Assembly: GCA_950106755.1 (NCBI GenBank)
Contig: OX467083.1
Location: 471,501 to 535,500, forward strand
DNA: 64,000 nt
From: Climacium dendroides
Taxonomy: Eukaryota; Streptophyta; Bryopsida; Hypnales; Climaciaceae
Direction: 5' to 3'
Shown here in pieces: positions 45,565-57,350 of the stretch. The first letter of the stretch is position 1; each line of letters begins with the position of its first letter. The position numbers and the translations under genes were made by a program. The notes under the pieces are model-generated. The model searched no databases. It was given only the letters and a program-made list of their open reading frames with translations, and had not been told where the DNA came from.

Positions 45565-47575
45565 ATGGATGGGACTCCTACAAACACTTGGCACAAGGAG
45601 ACTATTCTAGAAACGCCGAAGACCGATGATTCAATGCAACCACCCATTACAGGTGAAGATGAAGGTGAAAATGAAGGAGATGCGGTGGATGAGGACGTTA
45701 TCGATGATCTATTGTTGGATGATGACAAAGACTTGTTGGAAGACGATCTCCGACAATATCACAAGGTGGACTTAGTGAATACCATTGCTTCATTGAGGAT
45801 GAAGCCGACTCACCTCTTCCGACTACAAATCCCACTTTGCCAAATGGTTCCTATGCCCATGGTAAGGCCGACTCTGTCATGTGATCTTGATTTCTTGGAG
45901 CATGAGTTTAGTAAAGGTTACCAAGATGGAGCGGCAGTTTTCTATGTCACAACAACGGATGAAGGTGGACAGAGCTCACAATTCACAGAAGAGGAGATAG
46001 AGAAGTGGGATCCGCTGTGGAAGGCAAAGAATGACATCTTCAATGCTAGTGTGAACTCCGAACCTGAGCTGAGGTTTCTGAATAACCTTAAGTTCTATGT
46101 TTGTGATGGTAATCACCGACTCATCTCATGGATGAACTACATTACCAAAAAACACTCCAAAGACGAGGAGTGGCATTACGCGGTGGACTCCATTGTACTA
46201 GATACCAAGGGCAAGACCAAATTGGTCATGCATGTCATACATGACATTAACAAGTAAGTCTCTTCTCTACCTCATTGGAACTTTAATGTTTGACTTGTTT
46301 TCATTGATTTGAACTATGTGACAAGTGCTGGGTACAGCACTAATTGAAATTGCTTCTAAACGCATTAGGTCCATAGAAGATTTGCATGTGAAGACCAATT
46401 TGGTGCACACATTATACCGGGTTTAGAAATATGGTCTCCTTCCTATTGAGCGGTTCAAAGAGATGCTGAGGCCGTCGGAGCTCCGACTGTATAGTGCTTC
46501 TAAAGCTAAAAAGACTTGGTATTCTATGCCACTGCAAGTCTTCACGTCGTTTGTTTTCAGGGTGAGAATCTTTATGAATGCTTCTCCCTTCATATGTATT
46601 ATGTTTTTTGTACCTTCTTATTATACAATCATTAATGTGAAATTTTTTCCTGTCCCACTTCTGCAGCAAGAAATTGCCCAGTCTGTAGATGCAACAGTGC
46701 GGAGGTATAATGAGATGACTCCAAAGGATGATAGAACTGAGGAGGGACTGGTGCATGCTATGAGATCCGGAGCACATGAGAAGACTAGTAAACTCAATGT
46801 GAAAATGTCTAAGTTGGTTGCGGTGGCGAATCCAGCTAACAAACAAGGTTTTCTAGATGAGGTGATTTCATGACCCACATCATAATTTGAATCCATTGAT
46901 GTCATTGGGACATTGAAATGTAATAGCCTTTGCTTTTTTTTTGTTGGCCAGATTGAGAAACATTGGAGTTCCAATGAGGTTCCGGAGATGACTCTAGAAA
47001 AACTCCAAATGGTGGCCACTTGCAATACCTCGGCAGATCACAAGATAAAATTTCTGAAGTGGTGGAATTCCTCTACGCCATCACGGGATTCGAGACATAT
47101 TCCGCCTAGGCCGGTGTCAGAGACCTTACTCGGTCCTTTCTTGAACCGTTGTGTTTGGTATGCAGGGATAAGTGATTACCTATTCATGTAATTCAAATTG
47201 AAAGCCATTACAGGTCGTACTTACTAGGATTTTGAAAAATTCAAATTACATTCACTACATATTATATGATTTCTAACATTTCTTCTCCTTCCACAGATTG
47301 AAGATGCAGCCGTGCAATACTTTGAAGAAGTTGTCAAGTAGGACAACATCATCATCAATATGAAGGTTCCACTTCAGCTAGAAACCTTACCGGAATACTT
47401 GGAAGGCTGGAGGAGGAAAATCTGGGATCAAGGGTTCTTGGCTCATCTTAGAGGAGCGAAGTACTTCAAAAAAAGCGACAACTTCAACACTTATGAGGGG
47501 TCCCAACAAGCAGTGAAGAGGGTCCTTTTTTGGTATGTCTTGTGGGAACCCAGAATTCGGAAACGGATCAAATAA
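45565..47575 (+). pseudogene. ParB/sulfiredoxin-fold-like protein of element 2, five exons, two stops
   Basis: Exons about 45565-46253 (donor GTAAGT), 46369-46561, 46667-46861, 46952-47170 and 47297-47575. Exon 1: acidic start, LLEDDLRQYHKVDLV, LCQMVPMPMVRPTLS, GYQDGAAVFYVTTT, KFYVCDGNHRLISWM and AVDSIVLDTKGK. The order of a substrate-binding loop, DGNHR and a following strand is like ParB/Srx domains. TAG near 46425 aligns with Gln in element 1; TAG near 47340 is the second. Exon boundaries match the paralogue closely, which shows selection on the protein before decay. Start taken as the ATG at 45565; an upstream exon is possible. Confidence 0.55.
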
Positions 47576-47971
47576 TGCAAGAAATAGGTGCGAAAAATAA
47601 AAAAAAATAAAAAAAAATAATAGTTAGAATGTGATTTTTGGACCAGATAACTTGAATTAGGAAATAAGCGTTCCGGCACCACCCGTAACCGGAACTTATC
47701 CGGATCTGGAATCCGGGCTCATCGGGAACACAGGAACCTACCGTATAGGTCCCGTAGCTACAGAAGTAGGATACCGTTGAGACAACGGACCTGTAGCCGT
47801 TGTCCTTAAGACCGTAGAGAGATAGTGTAGTACTTAAGCCGTCTTCCTAGGGTTTCCTCTTCCCTTTTCTGTTCTTTGTATCCGAGAGTGTTTGTGTGAG
47901 TAGTTGAGAGAAAGAGTGGTGAGTTAGGGACTGAGGTAGAACTACTTTCCCTTCGTTCTCACTTAGATCTT

Positions 47972-49930
47972 ATGGCATCCGGACCAGTACGGAAGACAGC
48001 GGTATCTGCCCGGGTTATCTCTCCGGCCATTCCGGATAGCCCGGAACTACTCAAGCAGTTAGAGGAGGACTTGACTAGGTTAGGATGTGTCGGTTTACTA
48101 CACCGACCGTGGAATCTCAAGAGTGAGGAGATGATTCAAGAGCTACTTCACGGTGTTCCGAATCAGTATGAGCTTACTTTGAGAGGACGACCAGTCGCGT
48201 GCACCGAGGACATCTGGGCGGATGTTTATCAGTTCCGGAAGAGTGGGAACGGTTTAGCATCGAGGACGGACCGTTTTGTAGCCGGGAAGTTCACCGGGAC
48301 TACAAACCCTAAGGATGGCTTTGCTATCAACGAGTATAAGGACGAGAGACATAGGCGGATCCTAGAGTTTCTGATTCCGATCTTATATCCGGAAAAGCCA
48401 ACGCGGGTTACCATTACGGTGGCCAATACTATCTTTGGGGCTATGGAGAACCGGATAGTGCACTGGGGTAGGATCATAGCCGGGATAGTGGCTAAATTAG
48501 CGGATCACGTGACACAAGCTAAGGCGAGTCCAGTTAGCACGTATTTGTTTCATCTATACCATCAACAGGAACTTTTGAGTGCGGCGGAAATAATTCAGTA
48601 TGACACTGGAAAGACGCTCTTGTCATACGGCCTTTTCGGGGAGGAAGCGGAGGATCCGGTCGAGTCTGAACCGGAGGAACTTCCCAAGGAACGTCTGACC
48701 GACCCAAGGACCAAGAAGAGGAAGTCAACCGATCCGGGGTCGAGAATCAAGCCACCGACAATGGAGAGGGGGGAGTCCAGCAAGGGACCTGAGATGGAAA
48801 CAGAATCCGCATTTTTCAATGCGGGGCTCGAGTGGATACGTGAAGCCAAGGTACTTCACGACGGATTGTCGGATTTGGTGATAGATACCGCAGAAGTATT
48901 GAAGGTGGATCCGGATCAGATCGTGAAAGCTGTCAAGCGACTGCCCAAGCCGGAGGACCTGAAGAAGAGGGATGAGCGGATCCAGGAATTGGAGGCGGAA
49001 CGGAATCTACTCCATGCCCGGGTGAATTGGGCGGAAGGAGAAATGGTAGCTGCGAAGGAGAAAAAGAAGGAGGCTCTCGCACTGGTCAAGAATCTAACCA
49101 GGGCAGTCAACATCAAAGCCAACATCATCACGAAAGCTGCCTTGTTTGACTCAAAGATGATATCAGAAGGCCACATTACCGGAACCAAGGTAGTTACCAT
49201 CCTCGTAGACTTCACCGCGAGAATAGAGCGAGTTTTCAAGGAGATCCAGAAATTGCTGGCGGCCATCGACCCAAACCATGCGATGGATTTCTCCACCTTT
49301 CCGGAACTTCCTTTTGTCGCAGGTACCCCAGGAAAGCCAATGGCGGATCAGGCAACCTGGATGGAGGGCCTGAGGGGGATACTCACACCAGCCGAGCCTT
49401 CCGCCAGTAAGATACGGATGACGGAGTTGAATTTGAGGCCAGCAGCCTCGGAACCGGAACCGGAACCGGAGTCTAGCGCGAAAACGGTTCCGGTGCCATC
49501 TAAGTTCTCAACTCCGGAAGTTCCCAAGGCACAAACAATGCCAAATTTGATGACCAGATCATTCAAGGTTCCGGGACAGTAGGTTAGGGGAGATCTCATC
49601 AACCAGATCGGTGGAATGACCAATCCGGCTCGGACTAATCCGAAAGGATTTGTGCACATGCAAGAGACCACGCCAGAAAAAGGAAGCGAACCCGCGACAT
49701 TGGAGGATACAACACCAGAGAAGGAGAAGGAAGTCCAAGTTATTGAAGATTCTGACGAGGAGAGTGCCCACTCCACTTCCAGAACCGAAGACGACAGCGA
49801 TCCGTCTCCAGCAACGCGCCATATCCAAACTCGGGCCACAGCAAAAACTACGCCAGCCAAGAACACGAAGGGGACGCCTACCAGCCAAGCGGGGAGTCGT
49901 TCAAAGAAAGGACGGAAGCCAAGACATTAG
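47972..49930 (+). pseudogene. Retro-element/transposon-type protein of inserted element B, one internal TAG
   Basis: Open from the ATG at 47972 to TAG at 49580; the same frame then continues open to 49930, giving about 652 codons with one stop. Conserved with copy A: NPKDGFAINEYKDERHRR, YPEKPTRVTITVANTIFGAM and YLFHLYHQQELL, followed by a coiled coil (LEAERNLLHARVNWAEGE). The post-stop part has VQVIEDSDEESAHS (SUMO-interacting-like) and a basic tail (GSRSKKGRKPRH). Possible roles include a gag-like structural protein or a transposon accessory protein; no polymerase, protease or integrase is visible, so it is probably non-autonomous. Confidence 0.55.
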
Positions 49931-50845
49931 GATTGGTAGTAGGAAAAGAAGTATAGGATCCGGAATGGGGTTCCGAACTTGGATCCGGTTTCCGGAATTT
50001 TAGGCGGATAGTAAGGAAATCCGGTTATCTCGGACGGCTGTTAGCAATCTGTCCGGATATCTCGGGAGATTCAGGGATTGGTGGCCTGGATTTCCGGGTT
50101 TCCTTTTCAAGCTTTTAGGAGTTGACTTTGGGGTTTTGTGTTAGTATTTTAAGGGCAGGCAAGTTAGTTGTCTGCCATTCCATTCCATCCTACTCCATTG
50201 GATTTTAGTGCTTTCACGTATGTATTACAATTTTCTTTTCTTAATCTAAGTCATCCAGGATACCTTTAGCTGCACTTTTTGCTTAGACAGGGTCTTTTTG
50301 AGCTGGGTGTATGCATGGGTGTATGATCTGGTACTGGAGAAAGAGAAGGGAGGGAGAGAAGGAATCCGGATCTTGAGCTACGGATCGTCTGGGAGTGGAG
50401 CTAGTGAGAAGGAATGCAAAGCTGAGTAAGGGAGTGCAAGTGCAACGTGCTTTTAAACTGCCGGAACAGCAATCCGGAGTAGAGGGTAGAGGTCCGTGCG
50501 AGTCCGGAACCAGGAGGGTTCTGTGCAGAGTTAAGCAACCGCCAAAGGAAAGGATCTCCCGCTACTTCGGAAAGTCTACCAATCTCCCCCTTGGTAAATT
50601 GTCTTCTCCTTGAGATTCTATTCTTTTGGATCTATAAGTTCTAATCTGTTGTTGTAGTAAGAGAGGTGTGAAAAGTGCTCTGTGTGACTTGATTCCGGAT
50701 CGGCCAATCCGGAAACTGTGAGAGAATACTCCTCCCTCCTCCTATAACTGTGTTGTCTTGGGTGTGTTGTTTAGTAGATTTAGAGTACAGAGAGGATAAT
50801 TGTACAAGTGGTGAGTCCCCACCCCTTTCTAGATCAAGGGCGGAC

Positions 50846-50866
50846 CCTCTAAGGGTAAAACAGAGG
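50846..50866 (+). repeat. Conserved small hairpin in inserted element B
   Basis: CCTCT-AAGGGTAAAA-CAGAGG; counterpart of 19073-19093. Confidence 0.55.
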
Positions 50867-51243
50867 CAACAAAAACCAGTGACGGAAGAGAGACGGAACT
50901 CAGATCCGGGTGTGTCCGGGTCCGGAACGGAATCCGAAATGTACTAAGTTTCCGGAACGAGATAGGGTAAGTGAAATAAGGGAGATTAAGTGAATAGTCA
51001 CAATCCGGATACTTCTCATTCAATCGATATCTTACTAGAAGTTCCCTGAAACGATAATTCGTGTCATCTTACAACCATTTGTTGTTGTAAGGATACTTAC
51101 GGCTAATAGCGCGTACGACATGTCTTCAACTAGATAAAGAAATATTCATTTCAAAGTGATAATTTCAACTAAGAGTATCCTTTAACTTGGCCTAAAACAC
51201 GTAGTTGAACAACTAAACTTCTTTGAGGTATAGAATGGAAAAA

Positions 51244-51324
51244 AAAGGGGAGCTAGGCCTCTCACTACTTGTAGAACTTGCCTTGGATCCAAGGCATCCT
51301 CGAGAAGTAGTTGGTGGTCCCCCA
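51244..51324. repeat. Hairpin P10 (CTTGGATCCAAG core)
   Basis: Arms GGGGAGCTAGGCC...CTACTT and AAGTAGTTGGTGGTCCCCC pair around GCCTTGGATCCAAGGC. It ends about 160 bp before the methyltransferase-like exon, as P1 does in element 1. Confidence 0.75.
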
Positions 51325-51485
51325 TTTCTATCCTTTGGAAGGTCTAGAACTTAATTTTCTAATCTTCTATTTTTTGAGACATAAGAAAACTTGCTTTCAA
51401 GCAGATGTACGCATGATTGAAATTTTTTATGGTCTAATTTGATTTTTAAAATTATTCCTTACTTTTTTTTGTTATCATGATGCAG

Positions 51486-53692
51486 ATATTTCAAGTTTGA
51501 ATTGGAAGGAAAAGGAGCCATCCAAAGGGCAGACCTTCCTCCATTCCTTCCGGTCTTTCTAGATCGCAGTTCCGCAAGTTGCATGTACACAGCAAATCAA
51601 CTTAAAACATTTACCACAGCTCATCTAAGTGGCGGTGGATGGTACATTGATTGCCCAATATCGTACACGCATCCATCGGAGGTACACCTCCGAAATTCTT
51701 TGGAGGGCATTGGAGCGGTGGACATGGATGTCGATGAATTTGCAGACCTTACCGAAGATCAGAGGAGGAAGGCAATTGCAAAGAGGGACCACGTTGATAA
51801 GAAGAAAACAGTCCGTCTCCAAATTGCTTTAGATAACAAGCAAAAGAAGGAGGCAGAGCGTTTGGCAAAGCTGGAAGAAAAGGAGAAGGAGAAGCAAAAA
51901 GAGAAGGAGGAGAAAGCCAAGGCAGGGGGGAAGAAAAACGATGATGGTGATATCATTGTTCCATCATCATCAATAGCCGATCAGAACTCGCAGTTGGTGG
52001 AGGGAAGTTAGAGTGGGATGAAGAGGAAGGCTGTGCTTGCCGAGTGGACAGAGGATATGGTGACACAAGGCACGCAGGTCGTTAGACTAGATGATGATGA
52101 CGTGAAGTTGAAGGAGCTCATCTTGAACGCATCTATTATTGACATCATGGACAATTTGGAGAGTTCACCACCAAATTCTTATATTGAGGTCATGGACTTC
52201 ATTCGAAAGGTATGTGGCACCATAAAATTCAGTTTGTAACTTCAATGGATTTTCTAAATAAAAAATGGTCTCATTTTGAACTTTCTAATAACATGAACAA
52301 TTACTCCATTGTAGGCAAATGCAGGTAAACTTTGCTCACTAAACGGTAGAGTGAGCCAGGAGCCTTTGGTGGACCTTATTATTTTTGACTGCCAAGAGAA
52401 CCTACCCGTACCACTCATCTCTGAGAAGGACATTCCGTCATGGAACGCAAACCCAATGTGTGCGGGAATGCAAAATGCATTTCACTTTGCCGAGGACAGC
52501 TTACAAGACAATGGCTGCGTTATTGTATTTCACTCGTACAACCTTCAATCACGGCGTATGTTTGTGGAATTGAAGAACGTCTTCAAGAAGTTGGTGATGA
52601 AGAAGGAGTGGTTGGCATTCAACCAATTGGACCTAGCTTCGGGTATTACATCTGGTCAGACGGTAAGTTTTTTTGAATTTACTATGTGCATGCCAATTGT
52701 CTTGTAGGCATTCTTCTTTCTACTGAACATTCTTTCTATTTTTGCAGACTATGAAGTTTGGAGTCACCCTTTTTGTGAAGGATCTGGGTGAGAAAAGGAA
52801 ATCAACCTTCACGTTTAGGCAGACTGATGCCATGACGAAGGCAAAGTGGAATCTTCAAAAGAAGGACATGGTGATCAATTATATCACTGAGGAAACAATG
52901 TTAGTTGACAAAGAATAAAAAATGCCTTGGCGTGGGCCGCGAGAGAAAGATGCAAGGTTCCTTCAATTTTTCATCGAAGGCTGCTCGGATGAAGAAGATG
53001 TAGTTTTGGACTGCACCGCAGCTACGGGTGAGTTGTCGCTTTGAAATAGGAGCTTCAAACTGAAATGTTTATTTGTGTGTATAATTATTGAAGTCCTAAT
53101 GCCTACACGCTTATACTACAGGGGCATTCATTACTGCATGTCGTGGCACAGGGTGGCATATTGTGGCTTTGGAAGAGGATGAGAATATCTTCAAGGGGGT
53201 TCTCTTGCCAATGAAAAAAGCCACTCCACTGCAAGGAGTGACACAAGCTCCAGCAGAAGTTTTTGCCGCTCTTGATCTAGATGCCGTGCACGTGGAACCA
53301 ATGGTGTTTACACACAACATTAGACCTAGTAAGTAAGTTTCACTCTTGAAAGACAAGTATATTTTTGTATTAAAAAAGTATTGCATTTCATGAATCAATA
53401 TGACTAACGTTGCACTGTTTGTATTTGAAGGAACGAAGGAGTGACGGACAAACATCGTATGAAGAAGATCCGAAGACTTATTTTGAGTCCAGAGAAGTCT
53501 TACGATCTTCTAGTGTATGCCGAGAAGATGGCATCACAGTATGAACGATATGGTTGCAAAGAGCCTAAGCCTTCCAAACCCAGATACGCTGCAAACGTAG
53601 TTCATTTTCTAGACATTTCAGCTTTTGAAGGTGAAAAGACTCCAGAGTCATCCTCAAGTGAGGTTTCTATGACGAACTCCACTACCACTTAG
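51486..53692 (+). pseudogene. Beta-class amino-methyltransferase-like protein of element 2, five exons, two stops
   Basis: Exons 51486-52209, 52315-52662, 52748-53027, 53122-53332 and 53431-53692 with introns at the same places and phases as in element 1. Order: FTTAHLSGGGWYIDCP; a long Lys/Glu coiled coil; VDLIIFDCQENLPVP (motif IV position); DNGCVIVFHSYN; PWRGPREKDARFLQFF (motif X-like); VVLDCTAATGAFITACRGTG and HIVALEEDENIF (AdoMet-loop-like); LSPEKSYDLLVYAEKM. TAG at 52009 and TAA near 52916 break the frame. The Q-E-N at the DPPY position and T-x-A-T-G in the AdoMet loop agree between the two diverged copies, so these substitutions are a family trait and not decay. Confidence 0.65.
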
Positions 53693-54049
53693 ACTCATAA
53701 GATTGCCATATCTGATGAGTTTAACTGGACTCATTTATTTCTATGTTGATTTGGTTTTGTGTATTTCTGGCTACAAGTTGCATGCATTGTATTTATTGTT
53801 TGATTTTGAACGTACACTGGAAATGAAGGAATGAAAAATGATCTCTAATGGTAAACCATCAATAGTTGATAAAATACAGTTGGTACATCTTGGGCTCATT
53901 TAATTTCCTTTGCATTCTTAGAACACTTCATATGTGATCCTAAACAAAAGAATTTTGTTTTACGTGAAAAATGTTCTCCACAAAATTGGTAGTGCCTCTA
54001 AGTGTCCACAAATGACCCTCAACTTATATACCCACAAATGTTTATGAAA

Positions 54050-54220
54050 TCCACGGTCATAGAACCTTGGTTGATTCCAAGTTCACGGTCATGGGTTTGT
54101 CACACCTTTCCCCCATCAAATACAGATTTGATGATAGATTTCTTCATCGAAAATACTTCCCGCTCACAAGCTTACAAGCTCACAGACTCCTGCTCCAAGC
54201 TCGCACAATAGCAACCCTGG
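54050..54220 (-). repeat. Right terminal inverted repeat of element 2
   Basis: ATCCACGGTCATAG at 54051, a second CACGGTCATGGG, then CTTCCCGCTCACAAGC, AGCTCACAGACTCC, and TCGCACAATAGCAACCCTGG. On the opposite strand the end reads CCAGGGTTGCTATTGTGCGA, matching ACAGGGTTGCTAGCGTGTGA at 12458. Confidence 0.7.
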
Positions 54221-54228
54221 ATTTAAAG

Positions 54229-57200
54229 CACTACAAAATATGTAGACATGTTTAAGATAAAAAAAATTATAATCATTATATATTCAAAAATTATAAATAA
54301 CCCAAAAAAATAGCAATGATGATAGAGGGATTAAGAAGCAAAAAGTAGCAAAAAAGAAGAAGCAAAACTAAGTGACATTATGATTGCAAAATATGACTAC
54401 AAAATATGACTAGGAGGCAAGAAGAAGAAAAATCTAAGATGGAAGAAAAAACAAAAGTTAAAAAGCAAGAAGAAGCGAAATCTAAGATGGAAGAAGTAAA
54501 ACCTAAGATAGAAGAAGAAGCAAAAGTTAGGAGGCACAAAGAAGCAAAATCTAAGAAGGAAGAAGGAACAAAAGCTAAATAGGAAGAAGAAAAACCTAAG
54601 AAGCAAGAAGAAATAAAAAGAAATAAGAAGAAGAAAAACCTAAGAAGCAATAAGAAACAAAACTTAAGAAGGAACAAAAACAAAAAAGAAGGAACAAAAA
54701 CAAAAAAGAAGGAACAAAAAAGAAAGAAGAAGGGACAAAAAGAGGAGTGACTACAAATAGTGGTGACTAGGGTTTCAAACCCCTATTTTGTGGTGGCTAA
54801 GGTTTCAAAACCCTAAATTAGTGGCAATTACAAAAAAATGACTTTCAAAAAATATGACTACAAAAAAATCCTACGTGGAAAAATATGACTAGGTACTTTC
54901 TAAACATATTTGTAGTCTAGCTCTTTCACTTTTTATAGAACTTTTTCGATTTTTTATGACATTTCATACCTTATTTATATATATATTAGAATTTTAGTGT
55001 AAAAGTAGCTTCTAAATGCATTAAAGTGTCCAAAAAGTAAAAAGATACTTTAGTAAGTAGCTACAAACTAATAGAAAAGGGCAAAAATGCAAAAAAAAAG
55101 TTAAAGTAAAAGTTCTAGAAAGAAAAAGATAAAAAAATTAAAGAAAAAGGAGAAAGATAAGGAAAAAGACAGAGAAAAGGAAAAGACAAGGAATCTAGGG
55201 TTTCCGGAGGTGCACAGAGAAGTCACGCCGATTGCGAGCGTTACACCCGTTCTGATCACCCCCGGGAATTCACAATTAAATTCCTTTTCTTCTCTCACTC
55301 TCGCTCTCTCTCCATACTGTTCATATTTTTCGTCTCAATAGTGCGTTACCTGTGCGTTTTCCTTGCGCGTGTAATTTTAGTACTTGCAATATATATATTA
55401 GATTTGTGTCACTGTACAATCGTGTAAAAATTTGTGTCTCAATGCTGAATCTGGTTTTGAGGTTTGAGTGTCTTCTAAATTCGGTTTGAGAAATTTGTTT
55501 CTGGATTTGTGTTTTTTTTTCTCTTTCAAATTGGAGAAGCGGAAAGAGAGGCCGGGATCAATCGGTGCATTGGTGGATTTGTTTGGAGTTTGAAGGGACT
55601 GATTGTGAAGTTCGGATCGATTGCTTGTCCGTGTTAATTTGGTTGTGGGTGAGTTGCGGCGGTCAGATTTGGAGACGACGGCACCCCAGTAGCGATCAGA
55701 AGGATTGGTTGAGATCACGGTGAGTTGGACTTCACCGAATTGGTGTTACAAGCTAATCAAAAATTGGAGTCACAGGAGGTGATTGACGTGGTTCTGGTCG
55801 CATAACTAGGCTGTGATCGTTTGATTAGTGCTGATACTCAATTGATCCAGAATGTCAAGAAACAAAAAAATCAATTGTAAGATTCTCCATGAAATTCGTT
55901 CGATTTTGGAGCTGCAATTGAGTTAGGGATTCGGATTTACGGTGAAGACCAACAATCGATTATTGAAGCAAAATTAAAAATTTTGGTAATCACAAGATCA
56001 CCCAAGTTGAGAGAATTTGGTGAGGTTTCGGGAGAATTCGGGAGACATTGAATTCCAATTCTCATTAGTGATTGATTGATCCAAGTAATCGGGCATTTAC
56101 AGTGAAAATTTGTGAATCATGATGTTTTGACTAATTGATTGCCAAATTGATAGCGAGAGAATTTGTCGAGGCGTAGACGGACACGGCCAAAGCAGGTTCC
56201 GACGCAACGCAGCTCGCAGACAGGCGCCTGTGGCGGATTCACCGGTCCGCCTCGACTTGCCGATACCCCCTCTCTGATTGATAACTGGCCCGGCTTTGCC
56301 GATTGATACCCGTGAGGAAACTAGTGAGGGTATCAACCGGGTAAGAGTCTTGGAGGGTATCAATCAGGGTATTGATCGGGTACCGTGGTCTTGGGTGTTT
56401 TAACCTAATCGTTCAATTAAAACAAATTTAAAATAAGGTCCAAATTTTTCGAACGGCCCTTTGGGCCGTACCACTAGTTTGGGTAGAGATTTAAAAATAG
56501 GTTTAAGAAGCCAATTTCAAAATTGCATATGCATGTTTTAAGTGAAAATTTTACATGGACTGTAGGTAGAGCATACTAATTGAAGTGTTCTAGCTCTATT
56601 GTCCTTGGTTGCTGCGTGTAATTGCAAATCTTTGTAAGCATATCCTAAACTTTTAAACTCTAAATCTTTTTGAAATATTAAAAAAAATGTATATTTGTAC
56701 TACGTTCAAAGTACTATAGTGGGCTGTACTAAAGTCTAAGTCTTGCATTGCATCCATACATAAGTCAGTCCAACTTGACATATTGTCCAGATATATTGTC
56801 CTGAGCCCTAGAACACTAGACAAGACAGGGACATGCATGCTGAGTCTTTTATCTTATAATGGACTGTTTCTTGGGGTATTTAGTGGGAATAAAAGTGAAT
56901 TTTCATTCTATTTTCAAAACTCAAGTACATAAGTGACATTTTGAACACGCAACACTGACCTTACATAGATCATTCCCTAGCGTTCGAACTCAGTAGTATT
57001 TGGGATTGGATTCCAAAAACCTAGCTACAATATTCCCTAACCAAATTGTTTTTGGACTACCCTAAATCTTACTATTATGGAGATGCGATTGCAAAATATG
57101 ACTAAAGAAAAAATATGACTAGAAAATATGACTGGACGTTTCCTAAATATGTTTCCAAACGTTTTCTATGAAATATTTTGGTGTTTCCAATAGTCATATA

Positions 57201-57350
57201 CTATACGGCCATGATGTATAAGGCTAAAATATGACTCGCAGTCATATTTGTAGTTATATTTTTTTTACCTTCAAAAATATGACTACAAGCAGTCGTCAGT
57301 CATCCTCAGTCATAATTCTATAGTCATAAAACACTGCCATTGTTGTAGTG
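54229..57350. mobile_element. CACTA-like non-autonomous element
   Basis: Left end CACTACAAAATATG and right end (minus strand) CACTACAACAATGGCAGTG. Both ends are followed inward by repeated AAATATGACTA words (54380-54415, 54850-54890; 57095-57140, 57225-57310), as expected for subterminal repeats. Target duplication not clear. No transposase ORF inside; 55090-56400 is unassigned sequence. Confidence 0.5.
54417..54750. repeat. Purine-rich low-complexity tract
   Basis: Degenerate repetition of GAAGAAGAAAAACCTAAGAAG-like words. The Phe/Leu-rich frames on the opposite strand are artefacts of this. Confidence 0.85.

Larger units (their letters stand above)
47640..51030 (+). mobile_element. CCGGA-rich inserted element, copy B
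   Basis: Same character as 15930-19395: dense CCGG/CCGGA words in coding and non-coding parts, one plus-strand ORF (47972-49930), and a long 3' region with a CCTCT-AAGGGTAAAA-CAGAGG hairpin at 50846-50866. It occupies the same place between ParB-like and methyltransferase-like genes but here runs in the same direction as those genes. Borders approximate; no long terminal repeats found. Confidence 0.6.
36815..54220. mobile_element. Large Mutator-like element, copy 2 (left end truncated)
   Basis: Same gene order as element 1 in mirror image: transposase on minus (36815-39030), small ORF on plus (40410), tandem repeats (41340-42370), five hairpins (42833-44185), acidic ORF, ParB-like and methyltransferase-like genes on plus, then a terminal repeat ending near 54220. 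The left terminus and SWIM-coding end were removed or displaced by the CACTA element at 36814. Protein divergence from element 1 is large, so the two copies are old relatives and not a recent duplication. Confidence 0.7.

Noticed and set aside
54221..54229. Target duplication partner for the right end of element 2
   Set aside because: The expected ATTTAAAGC was not found near a terminal repeat on the left side, which is missing.
54378..54683. Phe/Leu-rich frames on the minus strand resembling membrane proteins
   Set aside because: They arise from the purine-rich low-complexity tract read in antisense.
55090..56400. Retrotransposon LTR or primer-binding region
   Set aside because: A vague GGTGTTACAAGC-like word only; no paired repeat or coding region supports it.
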